Below, piece by piece: positions 17,746-27,128 of a stretch of 64,000 nt of DNA. Source of the DNA: Methylibium sp965279545. GTDB lineage: Bacteria; Pseudomonadota; Gammaproteobacteria; Burkholderiales; Burkholderiaceae_C. Position 1 is the first letter of the stretch; every line of letters starts with the position of its first letter. Location of the stretch: NCBI RefSeq assembly GCF_965279545.1, contig NZ_OZ257250.1, positions 2,852,001 through 2,916,000 of the forward strand, given 5' to 3'. The notes beneath the pieces are model-generated. The model was not told the origin of the DNA and did not search any database. It saw only the letters and a program-made list of their open reading frames with translations. A program made the translations under genes and the position numbers.

Positions 17746-18483
17746 ATGCCCACCGATGCGCGCACCCCGTGGCTCACGCGCATCCGCAGCGGCCTGGGGA
17801 ACGGCTGGCCCAACCATTGCGCGGCCTGCCGTGCGAGCACGAGAGGGCCCGCGGCCCGCGTGTGCCGCGACTGCCTGGAGCGCTTTGCGCCCGTGGTGCC
17901 GCGCTGCGGGCGCTGTGCCCTGCAGCTGCCGCAGGGCGTGGCGGTGTGCGGTGCCTGCCTGCGCGCCCCACCGCCGTGGTCGGGCGCCGTCGCGGCCTGC
18001 GACTACCGCTACCCGTGGGACGGCCTGCTGAGCGCCCTCAAGTTCCGCGATGCGCTCGACCTCGCGGCCCCGCTGGCGCAGCGGCTCGCTCAGGCCTTGC
18101 AGGCGTGCCCGACGCCGCCGGTCGACGTGCTGCTGCCGGTGCCGCTGGCCGCGGCGCGGCTGCGCGAACGCGGCTACAACCAGGCAGCGCTGCTCGCGGC
18201 GCAGCTGGCGCGCCGGCGCGCCGTGCGCGTCGAGCCGGGCTGGCTGCTGCGCCTGGCCGACACGCCGCGCCAGACCGCCCTGCCGCGCGATCGGCGCGTC
18301 GCCAACATGCGCGGTGCCTTCGCGGTCGAACCGCTGGCTTTGCCGGTGCTGCGCGATCGCCACGTCGCGCTGGTCGACGACGTGATGACGACCGGCGCGA
18401 CCGCGGGCGAGATCACGCGCGTGCTGCTGGCCGGCGGCGCCGCCTCGGTCCAGGTCTGGGTGGTGGCGCGCACGCCGCCCTGA
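17746..18483 (+). CDS. ComF-family phosphoribosyltransferase-like protein
   Basis: A 245-residue ComF/GntX-type protein. The N-terminal zinc-ribbon-like part has paired cysteines (CAACRAS, CRDC, CGRCALQL, CGAC). The C-terminal type I phosphoribosyltransferase domain contains the PRPP loop VALVDDVMTTGATAGE. LLPVPLAAARLRERGYNQA is the usual ComF signature. Homologues take part in DNA uptake or in use of DNA as nutrient. The ATG at 17746 is favoured because it precedes the first helix; no strong ribosome binding site is visible. In related genomes trmL commonly follows; here it lies about 8.6 kb further on. Confidence 0.9.
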   Translation: MPTDARTPWLTRIRSGLGNGWPNHCAACRASTRGPAARVCRDCLERFAPVVPRCGRCALQLPQGVAVCGACLRAPPPWSGAVAACDYRYPWDGLLSALKFRDALDLAAPLAQRLAQALQACPTPPVDVLLPVPLAAARLRERGYNQAALLAAQLARRRAVRVEPGWLLRLADTPRQTALPRDRRVANMRGAFAVEPLALPVLRDRHVALVDDVMTTGATAGEITRVLLAGGAASVQVWVVARTPP

Positions 18484-18855
18484 TCCCGCCGGGAGGCTCC
18501 CACCGACTCGCGTTCAAACCTGTCAAATCAACCGGCGTCCTTCGGCTCGTTGCCGCCGTTCGTGTGCGCGGGTTGCTGAGGTTCGACGGGTCCGCCGGCC
18601 AGCCGCCTGCAGGTACCGCGCGGTGCTGGCAAGGCCGCCGGGCGAGAGCCTGTACCCCGGGGGACATGAACGCAACACAGCGACCCGGCTCAGCGCCCCG
18701 CTGACGTTGGATGGTCAGCATTCCGGACAAGGCAGCGAACACCGCCACGAGCCCTGGCCCAAGCTTCAATCTGATGCGTTTGAATGCCGCATCAGCCGGC
18801 CGGGCGTGCCTCCAGCCGCAGCGCATTGTCCGCAGAAGCGCTTCGAGCCGCCACG
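18484..18855. other. 372-bp stretch without a supported gene
   Basis: This stretch lies between the convergent comF and pbpC genes. Open frames here have no recognisable motifs and no ribosome binding site. A 6-bp-arm hairpin (GCTGAC/GTCAGC, 18700-18719) lacks a T-tract, so it is a poor terminator. I see no repeat or transposase remnant. It may be decayed sequence at the junction where the pbpC block entered. Confidence 0.5.
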
Positions 18856-21015
18856 TCAGCGCGAGGCCTGCGCCGTCTTCACGCCCGCGCCGCGCACCTC
18901 GAAGCGCACCGTCTGCAAGGCACGGCCATCGCGGTCGAGCAGCCTCAGTTCGTGGCGCCCGGGCCAGGGCGCCCACTGCCAGCGCGCACCGCTGCCGAGC
19001 CGATGGCCGTCGAGCACCCAGGTGCCGGGCTCGCCCTCGAAGCGGATGCGCTGCGCCGCCGGCGGGATGTCGGGATCGAGCGCGAAGACACTGCCGTCGC
19101 GCGGATTGAGGATGCCGAAACCGCCGGCCTGGCCCGTCCCGGCCGAGGCCTGCGCCCCGGCTGGCCGGGGCGCCGGCTCGGTCCCTGCAATGAACAGTTC
19201 GTCGCGCGCCGGCTCGTGCCCCGTCTCGAAATGGAGGGGCACGCTCACCACCCCCGGCGGCCTGGGCGGCCGGCGCGACGGCGCGCCCTCGTGCAGCTGC
19301 CGCACCATGGCCTGCCACACCGGCGCGGCGCCGCTGACGCCGCTGACCTGGTGCATCGGCTCGCCGCTGGCATTGCCGACCCACACGCCCACGGTGTAGC
19401 GCTCGGTGTAGCCGATGCACCAGTTGTCGCGCAGGTCCTTGCTCGTGCCGGTCTTCACCGCCGCGAAGCCGCGCGTGGCGAGCGCACTGTCGAGGCCGAA
19501 AGTCAGGGCGCGTGCATTGTTGTCGGACAGGATGTCGCTCACCAGATGGACCGCGGCCGCATCGGCCACGCGACGCACCACCGCGGGTTCCATCACGGGC
19601 CGCAGCGCGGCCCGCGGGTCGGTCAGCCGGACCGGCGCGTACAGGCCGCCGTTCGCCAGCGTGCGATAGGCATTGGTCAGGGCCAGCAGCGTGACGTCGG
19701 CGCCGCCGAGCGCCAGCGCGTGACCGTAGTAGCCGCCGCTCTCCGGCAGGGCGAGGCCGAAGGCATTCAGGCGCTCGAACAGCGCATCGGGTCCGAGCAT
19801 CGCCGCCACGCGCACGGCCGGCACGTTGAGGCTGGCGCCGAGCGCGGCACGCGCGCTGACCCAGCCCTTGAACTCGCGGTCGTAGTTCTGCGGCAGGTAC
19901 AGGCCGCTGCGCGTCGCGATCTGCGTCGGCGCATCATCGATCAGCGTGGCCGGCGTGATGAGGCGCTGCTCGAACGCGAGGGCATAGACGAAGGGCTTCA
20001 GCGTCGAGCCCGGCTGGCGCCGCGCCAGCACGCCGTCGACCTGGGGCGCGTCGGAATAGTGGCCGCTCGAACCGACCCAGGCCCGCACCTCGCCGCTGGC
20101 GTTGTCCAGCACCAGCACCGCGCCATCCTCGACTTGGCGGCCCGCGAGCTCGGCCATCTGCACGCGCAGCGCGTCGAGTGCCACGCGCTGCAGGCCGGCG
20201 TCGAGCGTGCTGCGCAGCGTGTCGCCGGACGCAGGCGCGAGCGCGAGCAGCTGGCGCGCGAAGTGCGGTGCCAACTGCTCGCCCAGCGGCATGCCGCCCC
20301 GACGCGCGAGCGCCAGCTCGGCCAGCGCGGTCACGCCGGCGCACGGCAGCTGCTGCAGCGTCAGCACGCCGCAAGCGCGCTGCGCGACGGTGGCCGGCGC
20401 GGCATTCGGTCCGCGCAGCAGCGCGGCGGCCACCGCCGCTTCCTGGGCGTCCAGCCCGCCGGGGAACTTGCCGAACAGCGTCTGCGACAGTGCACCGATG
20501 CCCGTGATCTCGCCGCGCCAGTTCACGCGGTTCAGGTAGGCCTCGAGGATTTCGCTTTTTTTCCACTGCGCTTCCAGTCGCCGCGCCGCGACGACCTGGC
20601 CGAGCTTCTGCCCGAGGCTGCGGCCGGCCGCCGGGCGCGCCAGTTCGTCGTCGAGCAGGCCGGCGAGCTGCATCGTCAGCGTCGAGGCGCCGCGCGTGCG
20701 GGTGTTCCAGAGGTTGCCCCAGGCGCTGGTCGCCGCGGCACCCCAGTCGACGCCGCTGTGCTCGTAGAAGCGGCGGTCCTCGCTCAGCACGATGGCGTTC
20801 AACAGCGCCGGCGACAGTTCCGCCAGCGGCACCCACGCGAGGCGGCGCACCGTCCGGTCGGCGCGCAGCGTCTGGACGGGCACGCCGTGGCGGTCGAGCA
20901 GCGTCACGTCGGACGGGTGGTGCGCGGCCTTGACATCGGCGAAGCTGGGCAGCTCGCGGGCGAGCGCGACGGTCGAGACCAAACACAATGCGGCGATCGC
21001 GAGGCGCGGGCTCAT
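18856..21015 (-). CDS. pbpC: Penicillin-binding protein 1C
   Basis: A 719-residue bifunctional peptidoglycan synthase. The N-terminal hydrophobic segment (about 5-19) is a signal or anchor. The glycosyltransferase domain (about 60-230) has Glu79 in SEDRRFYEHSGVDW and RGASTLTMQLAGLL. The transpeptidase domain (about 295-560) has the S337-TLK active site (QPGSTLKPF), an SLN box in GASLNVPAV and KTGTS. A C-terminal BiPBP_C domain (about 630-719) completes the PBP1C architecture. The start at 21015 has a CGGAGGG ribosome binding site 7 nt upstream. PBP1C is the classic partner of bacterial alpha-2-macroglobulin, whose gene is just upstream on the same strand. PBP1C proteins often bind beta-lactams poorly. 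Confidence 0.95.
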   Translation of the reverse strand: MSPRLAIAALCLVSTVALARELPSFADVKAAHHPSDVTLLDRHGVPVQTLRADRTVRRLAWVPLAELSPALLNAIVLSEDRRFYEHSGVDWGAAATSAWGNLWNTRTRGASTLTMQLAGLLDDELARPAAGRSLGQKLGQVVAARRLEAQWKKSEILEAYLNRVNWRGEITGIGALSQTLFGKFPGGLDAQEAAVAAALLRGPNAAPATVAQRACGVLTLQQLPCAGVTALAELALARRGGMPLGEQLAPHFARQLLALAPASGDTLRSTLDAGLQRVALDALRVQMAELAGRQVEDGAVLVLDNASGEVRAWVGSSGHYSDAPQVDGVLARRQPGSTLKPFVYALAFEQRLITPATLIDDAPTQIATRSGLYLPQNYDREFKGWVSARAALGASLNVPAVRVAAMLGPDALFERLNAFGLALPESGGYYGHALALGGADVTLLALTNAYRTLANGGLYAPVRLTDPRAALRPVMEPAVVRRVADAAAVHLVSDILSDNNARALTFGLDSALATRGFAAVKTGTSKDLRDNWCIGYTERYTVGVWVGNASGEPMHQVSGVSGAAPVWQAMVRQLHEGAPSRRPPRPPGVVSVPLHFETGHEPARDELFIAGTEPAPRPAGAQASAGTGQAGGFGILNPRDGSVFALDPDIPPAAQRIRFEGEPGTWVLDGHRLGSGARWQWAPWPGRHELRLLDRDGRALQTVRFEVRGAGVKTAQASR

Positions 21016-21133
21016 GGCGCGCCCTCCGCACGGCCAATGTCCGTCGAACCGCAGCACCGTCGGGCGCGGGCGCCCTTCGCCTCGGCTCCGATCCCCACTG
21101 GCGTGGGGCCCCTCTGCGCGGGGCTCATGGCGC
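21004..21133. repeat. Direct repeat flanking a 113-bp inserted segment
   Basis: The sequence GCGCGGG(G)CTCATGGCGC occurs at 21004-21020 and again at 21116-21133, differing by one extra G. Each copy contains an ATGA stop/start junction on the minus strand. Deleting one copy plus the intervening DNA would leave the alpha-2-macroglobulin stop directly overlapping the pbpC start. The interior contains a small hairpin (CCCCAC/GTGGGG, about 21094-21109). Confidence 0.7.
21012..21128 (-). CDS. 38-codon linker ORF coupled at both ends
   Basis: A small open frame whose ATG overlaps the alpha-2-macroglobulin stop (ATGA at 21125-21128) and whose stop overlaps the pbpC ATG (ATGA at 21012-21015). The predicted peptide begins MSPAQRGPTPVG, has a CC pair and ends EGAP; it resembles no family I know. 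Its upstream neighbour would supply ribosomes by termination-reinitiation, as it would supply them to pbpC. It lies in a segment flanked by a near-perfect direct repeat, so it may be an accidental product of an insertion. Coding status is unproven. Confidence 0.3.
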   Translation of the reverse strand: MSPAQRGPTPVGIGAEAKGARARRCCGSTDIGRAEGAP

Positions 21134-24100
21134 CACCTCCACCGCCGCGTTGGGCAGTTCGCCGAAGGTCTCCGGCGCGTACATCGCCTCGACGCGCGTC
21201 GGCGGCAGCGAGAAGCGGCCGGCGTTGTTGAGGCGCAGCGTGTACTCGACGACATGCTTGCCGCGCGGCAAATAGGCGTAGTAACTGCGCCAGGCCTCGA
21301 AACCGCGCTCCTCGAAGGCAGGCCAGGCGCTGCCTTCGCGGCGGTCGCCGCGCGTCGCGATCTCGCTGTCGCGGCCCAGGCCCGAACCCAGCAGCGTCGC
21401 GCCGCCGGGCACCGGGTCGCTGACCACGACCCAGCTCATGTCGCTCTGTGCGTCGATCTCGAGGCGCACCCGCAGCACGTCGCCGCGCGACCAGCGGCCC
21501 GGCAGCTTCTGCTCGACCGCGCTGACGCTGCGCGCCAGGCTGTAGCCGGCACGCAGCGGCGCCTTCAGCGGCAGCGCGGCCAGGCTCTGCACGCTGAGCC
21601 AGGGCTTGCCGCTGCCTTGCTGGGTGACCGTGAGCGCGCCGCGCTGCTCGGGCCACGGCAGCATGAGGCCGCCGCCGCCGGGCTGGCGCGACCAGTCGAT
21701 GGTCTGCGCCGGGCCGCCCGTGGTCGCGACGGTGCTGCCGGTGACGCGGGCCGATTCGAACTTCTTCGCGAACTTGTCGAGTGCGAGCGAGCCCCACAGG
21801 TTGGCCGTGGTCGTGAGCCAGGCGCCGCCGCGCTGCCGGCCGAGGCTGCCGGCCACCAGCCGCGGCAGCTCGTCCTTCCATGCCGGATCGTCGAGCACCG
21901 TGAGGATCAGCCGCGCGGCGTTGGCATCGGCACTGTCCATCAGCCACCACCAGAAATCCTCCTGCTCGGTGCTGAACTTCAGCGTCGTGCCGGCCCAGGT
22001 CAGGCGGCTGCGCAGGATCTGCTGCGCTTCGTCGAGGTGCCGGGCCTGGTCCGCGATGCCGGGCACGCGCCGCAGGATGTGAAGCCAGTCGATCACGGCG
22101 GCGGTCGGCCACAGCTTCGGCGTCAGCGACACGGTGCCCAGCAGGCGCGCCTGCGCGCGCCCGTGGCGCGACAAGGCCTCGATGGCCGCGAGCCGCCGCA
22201 CGTCGCGGTCGATGGACTGCGCCGACGCGGGCGCCCAGAAGCGCCGCTCGATGCGGCCTTCGACGAAGGCCGTCAGCCCGGCGAGCATCTGCTCGCGCGC
22301 CGGTGCGGGCAACTCGACGCCGGCCTCGTGCGCGGCCGCGACCAGGTAGGCGGTGAGCCGGTCGCTGCCGTTCGCGGCGTCCTGCGCGCGCGGCGGGAAA
22401 TAGCCGGCCAGCCCGTCGGCATCGAGGTAGCTCGGCAGCGCGTTCGCGACCGCCGCCCAGAGCACCGGGTCGCGCAGGCCGATCGCTTTCGAGGCCTTCT
22501 GCTCCAGGCAGCTGTAGGGGTAGGTCTCGAAGTAGCGGCGCAGGCCGGGCAGCGCCCCGCTCAGCGTGGGCTGCACCGCGACCTGCAGGCCACCGCGCTT
22601 GACGCCGGTCTCGGGCAGCGCATCGACCGGCGCGGCGACCGGCAGCGTGACGCTGCCGTCGAGCTGCTGCAGCGTGGCCGCGAGCACGCGCACCGGCACG
22701 GCGGCGACCACCAGCTGGTTCAGTTGCAGCCGATCTCGTGCGGGCGCGGCAGCGCGTTCCGAAGCGGCGCCCTGCTCTTCGACCCACGCGTCCCAGCGGA
22801 TGCCATTGGCCCCGGCCGGCACGTCGACCGGCCACACCAGCGCCTGCGCTGCGCCGGCCGCCAGCACCACGTCCTGCGGCGCGAGTGCGATCGGTGCGCG
22901 CACCGCGCCGTCGCCGCCGGTGGCCATGCCCTGCAGGCTGGCGCGCAGCTTCATCGCGCGCGCGGTGGTGTTGCGCAGGGTCAGCATCGCATCGAAGCGA
23001 TCGCCCTCGCGCACCAGTGGCGGCAGACCGGACAGCAGTTGCAGGTCCTGCGTGACGCGGATGGTGGTCGAGCCCGTGCCGAAGGACTGTGCGCCGGCAT
23101 CGGCGATCGCGACCAGCCGGAAGCTGGTCAACGCATCGTTCAGCGGCACCTCGACCACCGCCTCGCCGTTCGCGTCGAGCACGACCCGCGCCTTCCACAG
23201 CAGCAGGGTGTCGAACAGCTCGCGCGTGCTGCCGCGGCCGCCGCCGCCGCCGGCCGCGACCGCCTTGCGGCCGTAGTGGCGGCGGCCGATGATCTCGCTC
23301 TGCGCGGTGCTCGTCTCGACCCCCCAGGGGCGCGGCTGGAACATCGCGCCGAGCAGGTCCCAAGAGCTGTTGTCGCGCAGCGCCAGCAGGCCCTCGTCGA
23401 CCGCCGCGAAGGCGATCTCGCTGCCGGCCACCGGCTTGCCGCCCTGCGTGACCCGGATGCGCGCCACGGCCTTCTGGCGCACCGCGTACTGCGGCTTGTC
23501 GGCCGTGACGTTGACCTGCAGCGCATGCTCGGCGATGCCGACCTGCAGCGCCGCCACACCGAGCTTGAAGGCCGGCTTCGACAAGTCCACCAGCGCGGTC
23601 GGTGCCTGGTATTCGCGGCCTTCGTACCAGAACGAGCGCACCCAGCTCAGCGGCTCCTTCCAGCCCCAGGTGAAGAACGAGTACCAGGGCACGTCGCGGA
23701 TGCGGCCGCGCAGCGCCAGCACGCTGACGTAGACGTTCGGGCCCCAGCCCGGCTCGATCGGGAGCTCGACCGTCGGGTCGTCGCCGCGCAGCGTCAGCAC
23801 GCGCGTCGAAATCACGCCCTCGCGCTCGACGGCGACCAGCGCGGTCGCCTCGCGGAACGGCATGCGCACCTGCAGGCGCGCGGTCTCGCCGGGCTCGTAG
23901 CGCTTCTTCTCGGGCAGCACGTCGATGCGGTCGTCGTTGTCCTGCGCGAACCACAGCTCGCCCTGGCGCGTGACCCACACGCTGGTGGCCGCCTGCACCG
24001 GGTTGCCGGCGGCGTCCCGCGCCTGCGCGATCAGTTCGATCTGGCCGGCCGTGTCCAGGCTGGCCTCGCACAGCAGCAGGCCGCGGTCGTCGCTGCTGCC

Positions 24101-27031
24101 GCTGCACAGGCTGCCCAGGTTCCTGACCTCGTTGCGGTTGTCGTAGGCGTAGAAGCCGCCGACCATGCGCTTGCGCGTGCTGATGACCTGCGTCGAACGG
24201 CCCCGGACTTCGACGGACTGTCCCTTCAGCGGCTCGCCTGCCGTGTCGAGCACGAGCACGTCGAACTTCGCGCGGCCGCGGTTGCTGGCCCAGGCTCCGG
24301 CGCGGATGCCGAGCACCACCGCGCTGGGCCACAGCGCAACGCGCGTGGCCGCCGTCTGGACCTCGCCGTTCGGGTCGCTGAAGCTCACCTCGGTGAGCAG
24401 CTCGCTGGCCCGGGTGAGGGTCGGCAGGTCGTTCAGCGCCAACCGCGCGGCGCCCTGGGCGTCGGTGGTCAGCGCCAGCTTGTCGGCGACCAGCTTGCCG
24501 TCGGCCGGGCGCGACTCGCTGTCGTCGCCCTCGGCCTCGTCCGGCTGCGCAGGATCGCGCGGCGGCTCGAACGAATAGCCCTCGTGGCCCGGGAAGCTCG
24601 GGTAGCGGCTCTTCAGCAGGGCCGATGCGCGCAGCAGCGCCTGCGCCACGCCACCGCCGGACAGGTAGTTCAGCTGCACGTCGAGCCGCAGCGCCTTCGG
24701 CGCCACGGGGACGACTTTCGGCGCGATCACGCGCGCGTCGACCAGCGGCACGCGGAACTCCTCGACGCGAAAGCTGCCGCTGGGCCAGCTACGGCGCTGG
24801 GCCGTGCCGTCGCCGCTGCGGCCCGTGCTCCCGCCGGTCGGCTCGCGCTCGAGCGTCACCTCGTAGACGCCGAGCTTCGCGGCGGGCGGGATGTGCCAGC
24901 TCGACGCCGTATGGCGCTGTGCGAGCCATTGCAAGGGCTGCGTGAACTCCTGCCCGCTGCCCTGGTGCACGATCTTCAGGCGTGTCGGCAGCTCGGCCGC
25001 CGGCAGCGCAGCCAGCCCGGCCGTGGTCTCGGCGCGCAGGAAGTGCTTCATCGACACCGTCTCGCCGGCCCGCAGCAGCGTGCGATCGAACACCGTGTGG
25101 GCGCGCATGTCGGGCTGCGGCTCCTGGCTGGTCGGCACGTTGAAGCGCCAGGCTTCGATGCCCTTTTGCCAGCCGCTGAAGACAAAGGCCAGGTCGGTCG
25201 CGCCCTTCGCCGGGCCGTCTTCGATGCGCTTGCGCGCGGTGACGAACAGCCCTTCGTCGACCTGGCAATCGGACCGCCCGGCATCGAGTGCCTGCGGCAC
25301 GCGCGCCAGACCCTGCGCGTCGGTGCGGCCGGCCCACAGGCGCCGGCCGCTGCAGTCGTTCACCGCCACCTCGGCCTCGGCCACCGGCCGGCCGCGGTCC
25401 AGCGACGTCACCCACACCACGCTGGCGTCGCGGCCGTGCTTGAAGTGCACGCCGAGGTTCGTGACCAGCACGCCGGTGCGCACGTACATCGGCGCGGCCT
25501 TGTCGAGCAGCGCCTGGCCGAGCCGCGCCGAGGCGATCTCGACGACGTGGTAGCCGGGCTGCGCGATCGGGATGCCGACCACCTCGAAGGGCCGCGGGTC
25601 GCCGCCCTGCAACTGCGGCAGGTCCATGCGCTTCGCGTCGGCGTCCTTGGCGAGCAGCGACAGCTCGCGGCTCGCGATGCGGCGCTCGACGCGACGCAGC
25701 GTGACACGGCCTTTCGCGTCGGTGTCGCGTTCGGTCGTGAACCAGTCGCGCTCGGGCAGGCCGGCCTCGCGCGCCGTGAGCTCGCGCTCGTGGTAGCGCT
25801 GCAGTCGCGCGTACCAGGCCAGGATGTCGGCGTCGCTGTGCACCGGCTTCAGACGCACCTGCCCGCCGGCCGCGGCGGGCCGCAGATCGCCCTGCACATG
25901 GCGCAGCGTCAGCGGCAGCGTCGCATCGCCCATCAGCTCGACCACGCCGAACGGCGCGGCGGCGAACTTGGCGATCGGCGGCGCGTCGCCGGTCGCGACG
26001 GCCAGCGGAAACAGGCTGGCGTTGGCGAGCGGCCGCCCGGCATCGTCCTTCAGGCCCGGGGGCAGCTCGATGCGGAACGAGGTGTTCTCGGCCAGCGGCA
26101 TCGGGAACTCGAGGTCGCTGACCAGGGTGGCCGGGTCGTCCTTGTCGAACACGGGCTTCAGCGCCGCGCCCTGCGCCGGCCGCAGCTGCACCTGCGCGGC
26201 GAGCTGGCGGTCGACCGGCGCCGAGAAACGCAGCCGCAGCGGCCGGATCGGCAGGCAGGCGGCGTTGGCCCGCTCGCGCTCGCAGCTGAATTCGGCCAGG
26301 AAAGGCTTGCGCACGCGGTAGCCATGGCGCTGCTCGACGCGGGTCACGATGCCCGGGTTCGCCGCGGCGGCGATGCCCTGGCCCCAGACGAGGCGCATCG
26401 CGGTGTCGGCCGGCAAGGGGCGCGGACAGGCGACGACGAGCGCGCGCCCGGCGCGCTTCGCTGGCACGTGCCGCGCCTTCAGCAGGGCCTCGCGCGCCGC
26501 GCCGAAGATCACGCGCACCGGCAGCCGCTCGCCGATGCCGTCGACCTCGCACCAGGCGTTGGCGGTGACGCTGGCCTCGTCCGCCGGGCCGCTCAGGTTC
26601 AGCAGGAAATGCTGGTCTTCGTCGATCTCGGCGTCGCTCCACGGCTGCACGCCGAGGATGGCCGGCCCGCCGGTGTTGAAGCCGAATTCGGTCTTGCCGG
26701 TCACGCTGCCCTGCAGCGGCTTCCAGTCCGCGCGCAACCGCAGCGTGCAGCGCGTGCCGGGCCCCGGCGCCTCGCGGAAATCGTAGAGCCAGACACGGTC
26801 GCTGCTCCAGCGTCCGGCACCGCCGGTGGCCGCGCCGACGCACTGCACCGTGTAGGGATCGGGCCGCCGCAGGTCGCCGAACGGCAGCACCGCGTCGGAG
26901 AACTTGACGACGACCTGCCTCACCTGGGCGACCTCGCCCTGGGGGCTGACGCCGGTCACGGTGACGGCGTGGGCCGCCGCCGCGGTGAGGCCGGACAGCA
27001 GCAGCGCTGTGGCAGTTCCGAGTCGTCGCAA
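21125..27031 (-). CDS. Bacterial alpha-2-macroglobulin (thioester type)
   Basis: A 1968-residue periplasmic macroglobulin. A signal peptide (ends near AAAAHA) is followed by tandem macroglobulin beta-sandwich domains, a bait region, and a C-terminal alpha/alpha thioester domain. The thioester motif is CLEQ (Cys1508, Gln1511) in YPYSCLEQKASKAIGL. Such proteins trap attacking proteases after bait cleavage and are paired with PBP1C in a presumed envelope-repair unit. The start is a TTG, supported by GAGGAG six bases upstream and by the signal peptide beginning exactly there. No lipobox cysteine is present, unlike E. coli YfhM (about 1650 residues), so this protein is probably soluble in the periplasm and is longer than usual. 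It ends in an ATGA overlap with the 38-codon ORF before pbpC. Confidence 0.95.
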   Translation of the reverse strand: MRRLGTATALLLSGLTAAAAHAVTVTGVSPQGEVAQVRQVVVKFSDAVLPFGDLRRPDPYTVQCVGAATGGAGRWSSDRVWLYDFREAPGPGTRCTLRLRADWKPLQGSVTGKTEFGFNTGGPAILGVQPWSDAEIDEDQHFLLNLSGPADEASVTANAWCEVDGIGERLPVRVIFGAAREALLKARHVPAKRAGRALVVACPRPLPADTAMRLVWGQGIAAAANPGIVTRVEQRHGYRVRKPFLAEFSCERERANAACLPIRPLRLRFSAPVDRQLAAQVQLRPAQGAALKPVFDKDDPATLVSDLEFPMPLAENTSFRIELPPGLKDDAGRPLANASLFPLAVATGDAPPIAKFAAAPFGVVELMGDATLPLTLRHVQGDLRPAAAGGQVRLKPVHSDADILAWYARLQRYHERELTAREAGLPERDWFTTERDTDAKGRVTLRRVERRIASRELSLLAKDADAKRMDLPQLQGGDPRPFEVVGIPIAQPGYHVVEIASARLGQALLDKAAPMYVRTGVLVTNLGVHFKHGRDASVVWVTSLDRGRPVAEAEVAVNDCSGRRLWAGRTDAQGLARVPQALDAGRSDCQVDEGLFVTARKRIEDGPAKGATDLAFVFSGWQKGIEAWRFNVPTSQEPQPDMRAHTVFDRTLLRAGETVSMKHFLRAETTAGLAALPAAELPTRLKIVHQGSGQEFTQPLQWLAQRHTASSWHIPPAAKLGVYEVTLEREPTGGSTGRSGDGTAQRRSWPSGSFRVEEFRVPLVDARVIAPKVVPVAPKALRLDVQLNYLSGGGVAQALLRASALLKSRYPSFPGHEGYSFEPPRDPAQPDEAEGDDSESRPADGKLVADKLALTTDAQGAARLALNDLPTLTRASELLTEVSFSDPNGEVQTAATRVALWPSAVVLGIRAGAWASNRGRAKFDVLVLDTAGEPLKGQSVEVRGRSTQVISTRKRMVGGFYAYDNRNEVRNLGSLCSGSSDDRGLLLCEASLDTAGQIELIAQARDAAGNPVQAATSVWVTRQGELWFAQDNDDRIDVLPEKKRYEPGETARLQVRMPFREATALVAVEREGVISTRVLTLRGDDPTVELPIEPGWGPNVYVSVLALRGRIRDVPWYSFFTWGWKEPLSWVRSFWYEGREYQAPTALVDLSKPAFKLGVAALQVGIAEHALQVNVTADKPQYAVRQKAVARIRVTQGGKPVAGSEIAFAAVDEGLLALRDNSSWDLLGAMFQPRPWGVETSTAQSEIIGRRHYGRKAVAAGGGGGRGSTRELFDTLLLWKARVVLDANGEAVVEVPLNDALTSFRLVAIADAGAQSFGTGSTTIRVTQDLQLLSGLPPLVREGDRFDAMLTLRNTTARAMKLRASLQGMATGGDGAVRAPIALAPQDVVLAAGAAQALVWPVDVPAGANGIRWDAWVEEQGAASERAAAPARDRLQLNQLVVAAVPVRVLAATLQQLDGSVTLPVAAPVDALPETGVKRGGLQVAVQPTLSGALPGLRRYFETYPYSCLEQKASKAIGLRDPVLWAAVANALPSYLDADGLAGYFPPRAQDAANGSDRLTAYLVAAAHEAGVELPAPAREQMLAGLTAFVEGRIERRFWAPASAQSIDRDVRRLAAIEALSRHGRAQARLLGTVSLTPKLWPTAAVIDWLHILRRVPGIADQARHLDEAQQILRSRLTWAGTTLKFSTEQEDFWWWLMDSADANAARLILTVLDDPAWKDELPRLVAGSLGRQRGGAWLTTTANLWGSLALDKFAKKFESARVTGSTVATTGGPAQTIDWSRQPGGGGLMLPWPEQRGALTVTQQGSGKPWLSVQSLAALPLKAPLRAGYSLARSVSAVEQKLPGRWSRGDVLRVRLEIDAQSDMSWVVVSDPVPGGATLLGSGLGRDSEIATRGDRREGSAWPAFEERGFEAWRSYYAYLPRGKHVVEYTLRLNNAGRFSLPPTRVEAMYAPETFGELPNAAVEVAP

Positions 27032-27128
27032 GCCAGGCTCCTCGCAAGGGGTCGCACGAGTCTATGCGGCCGGCGCACCGTGGCTCTGCAGCGTCGACAA
27101 TGCGACAGCCATCGCAGCCCCGTCGCGC

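Noticed and set aside
18700..18719. Hairpin GCTGAC/GTCAGC as terminator for comF or pbpC
   Set aside because: The stem is only 6 bp and no T-tract follows on either strand.
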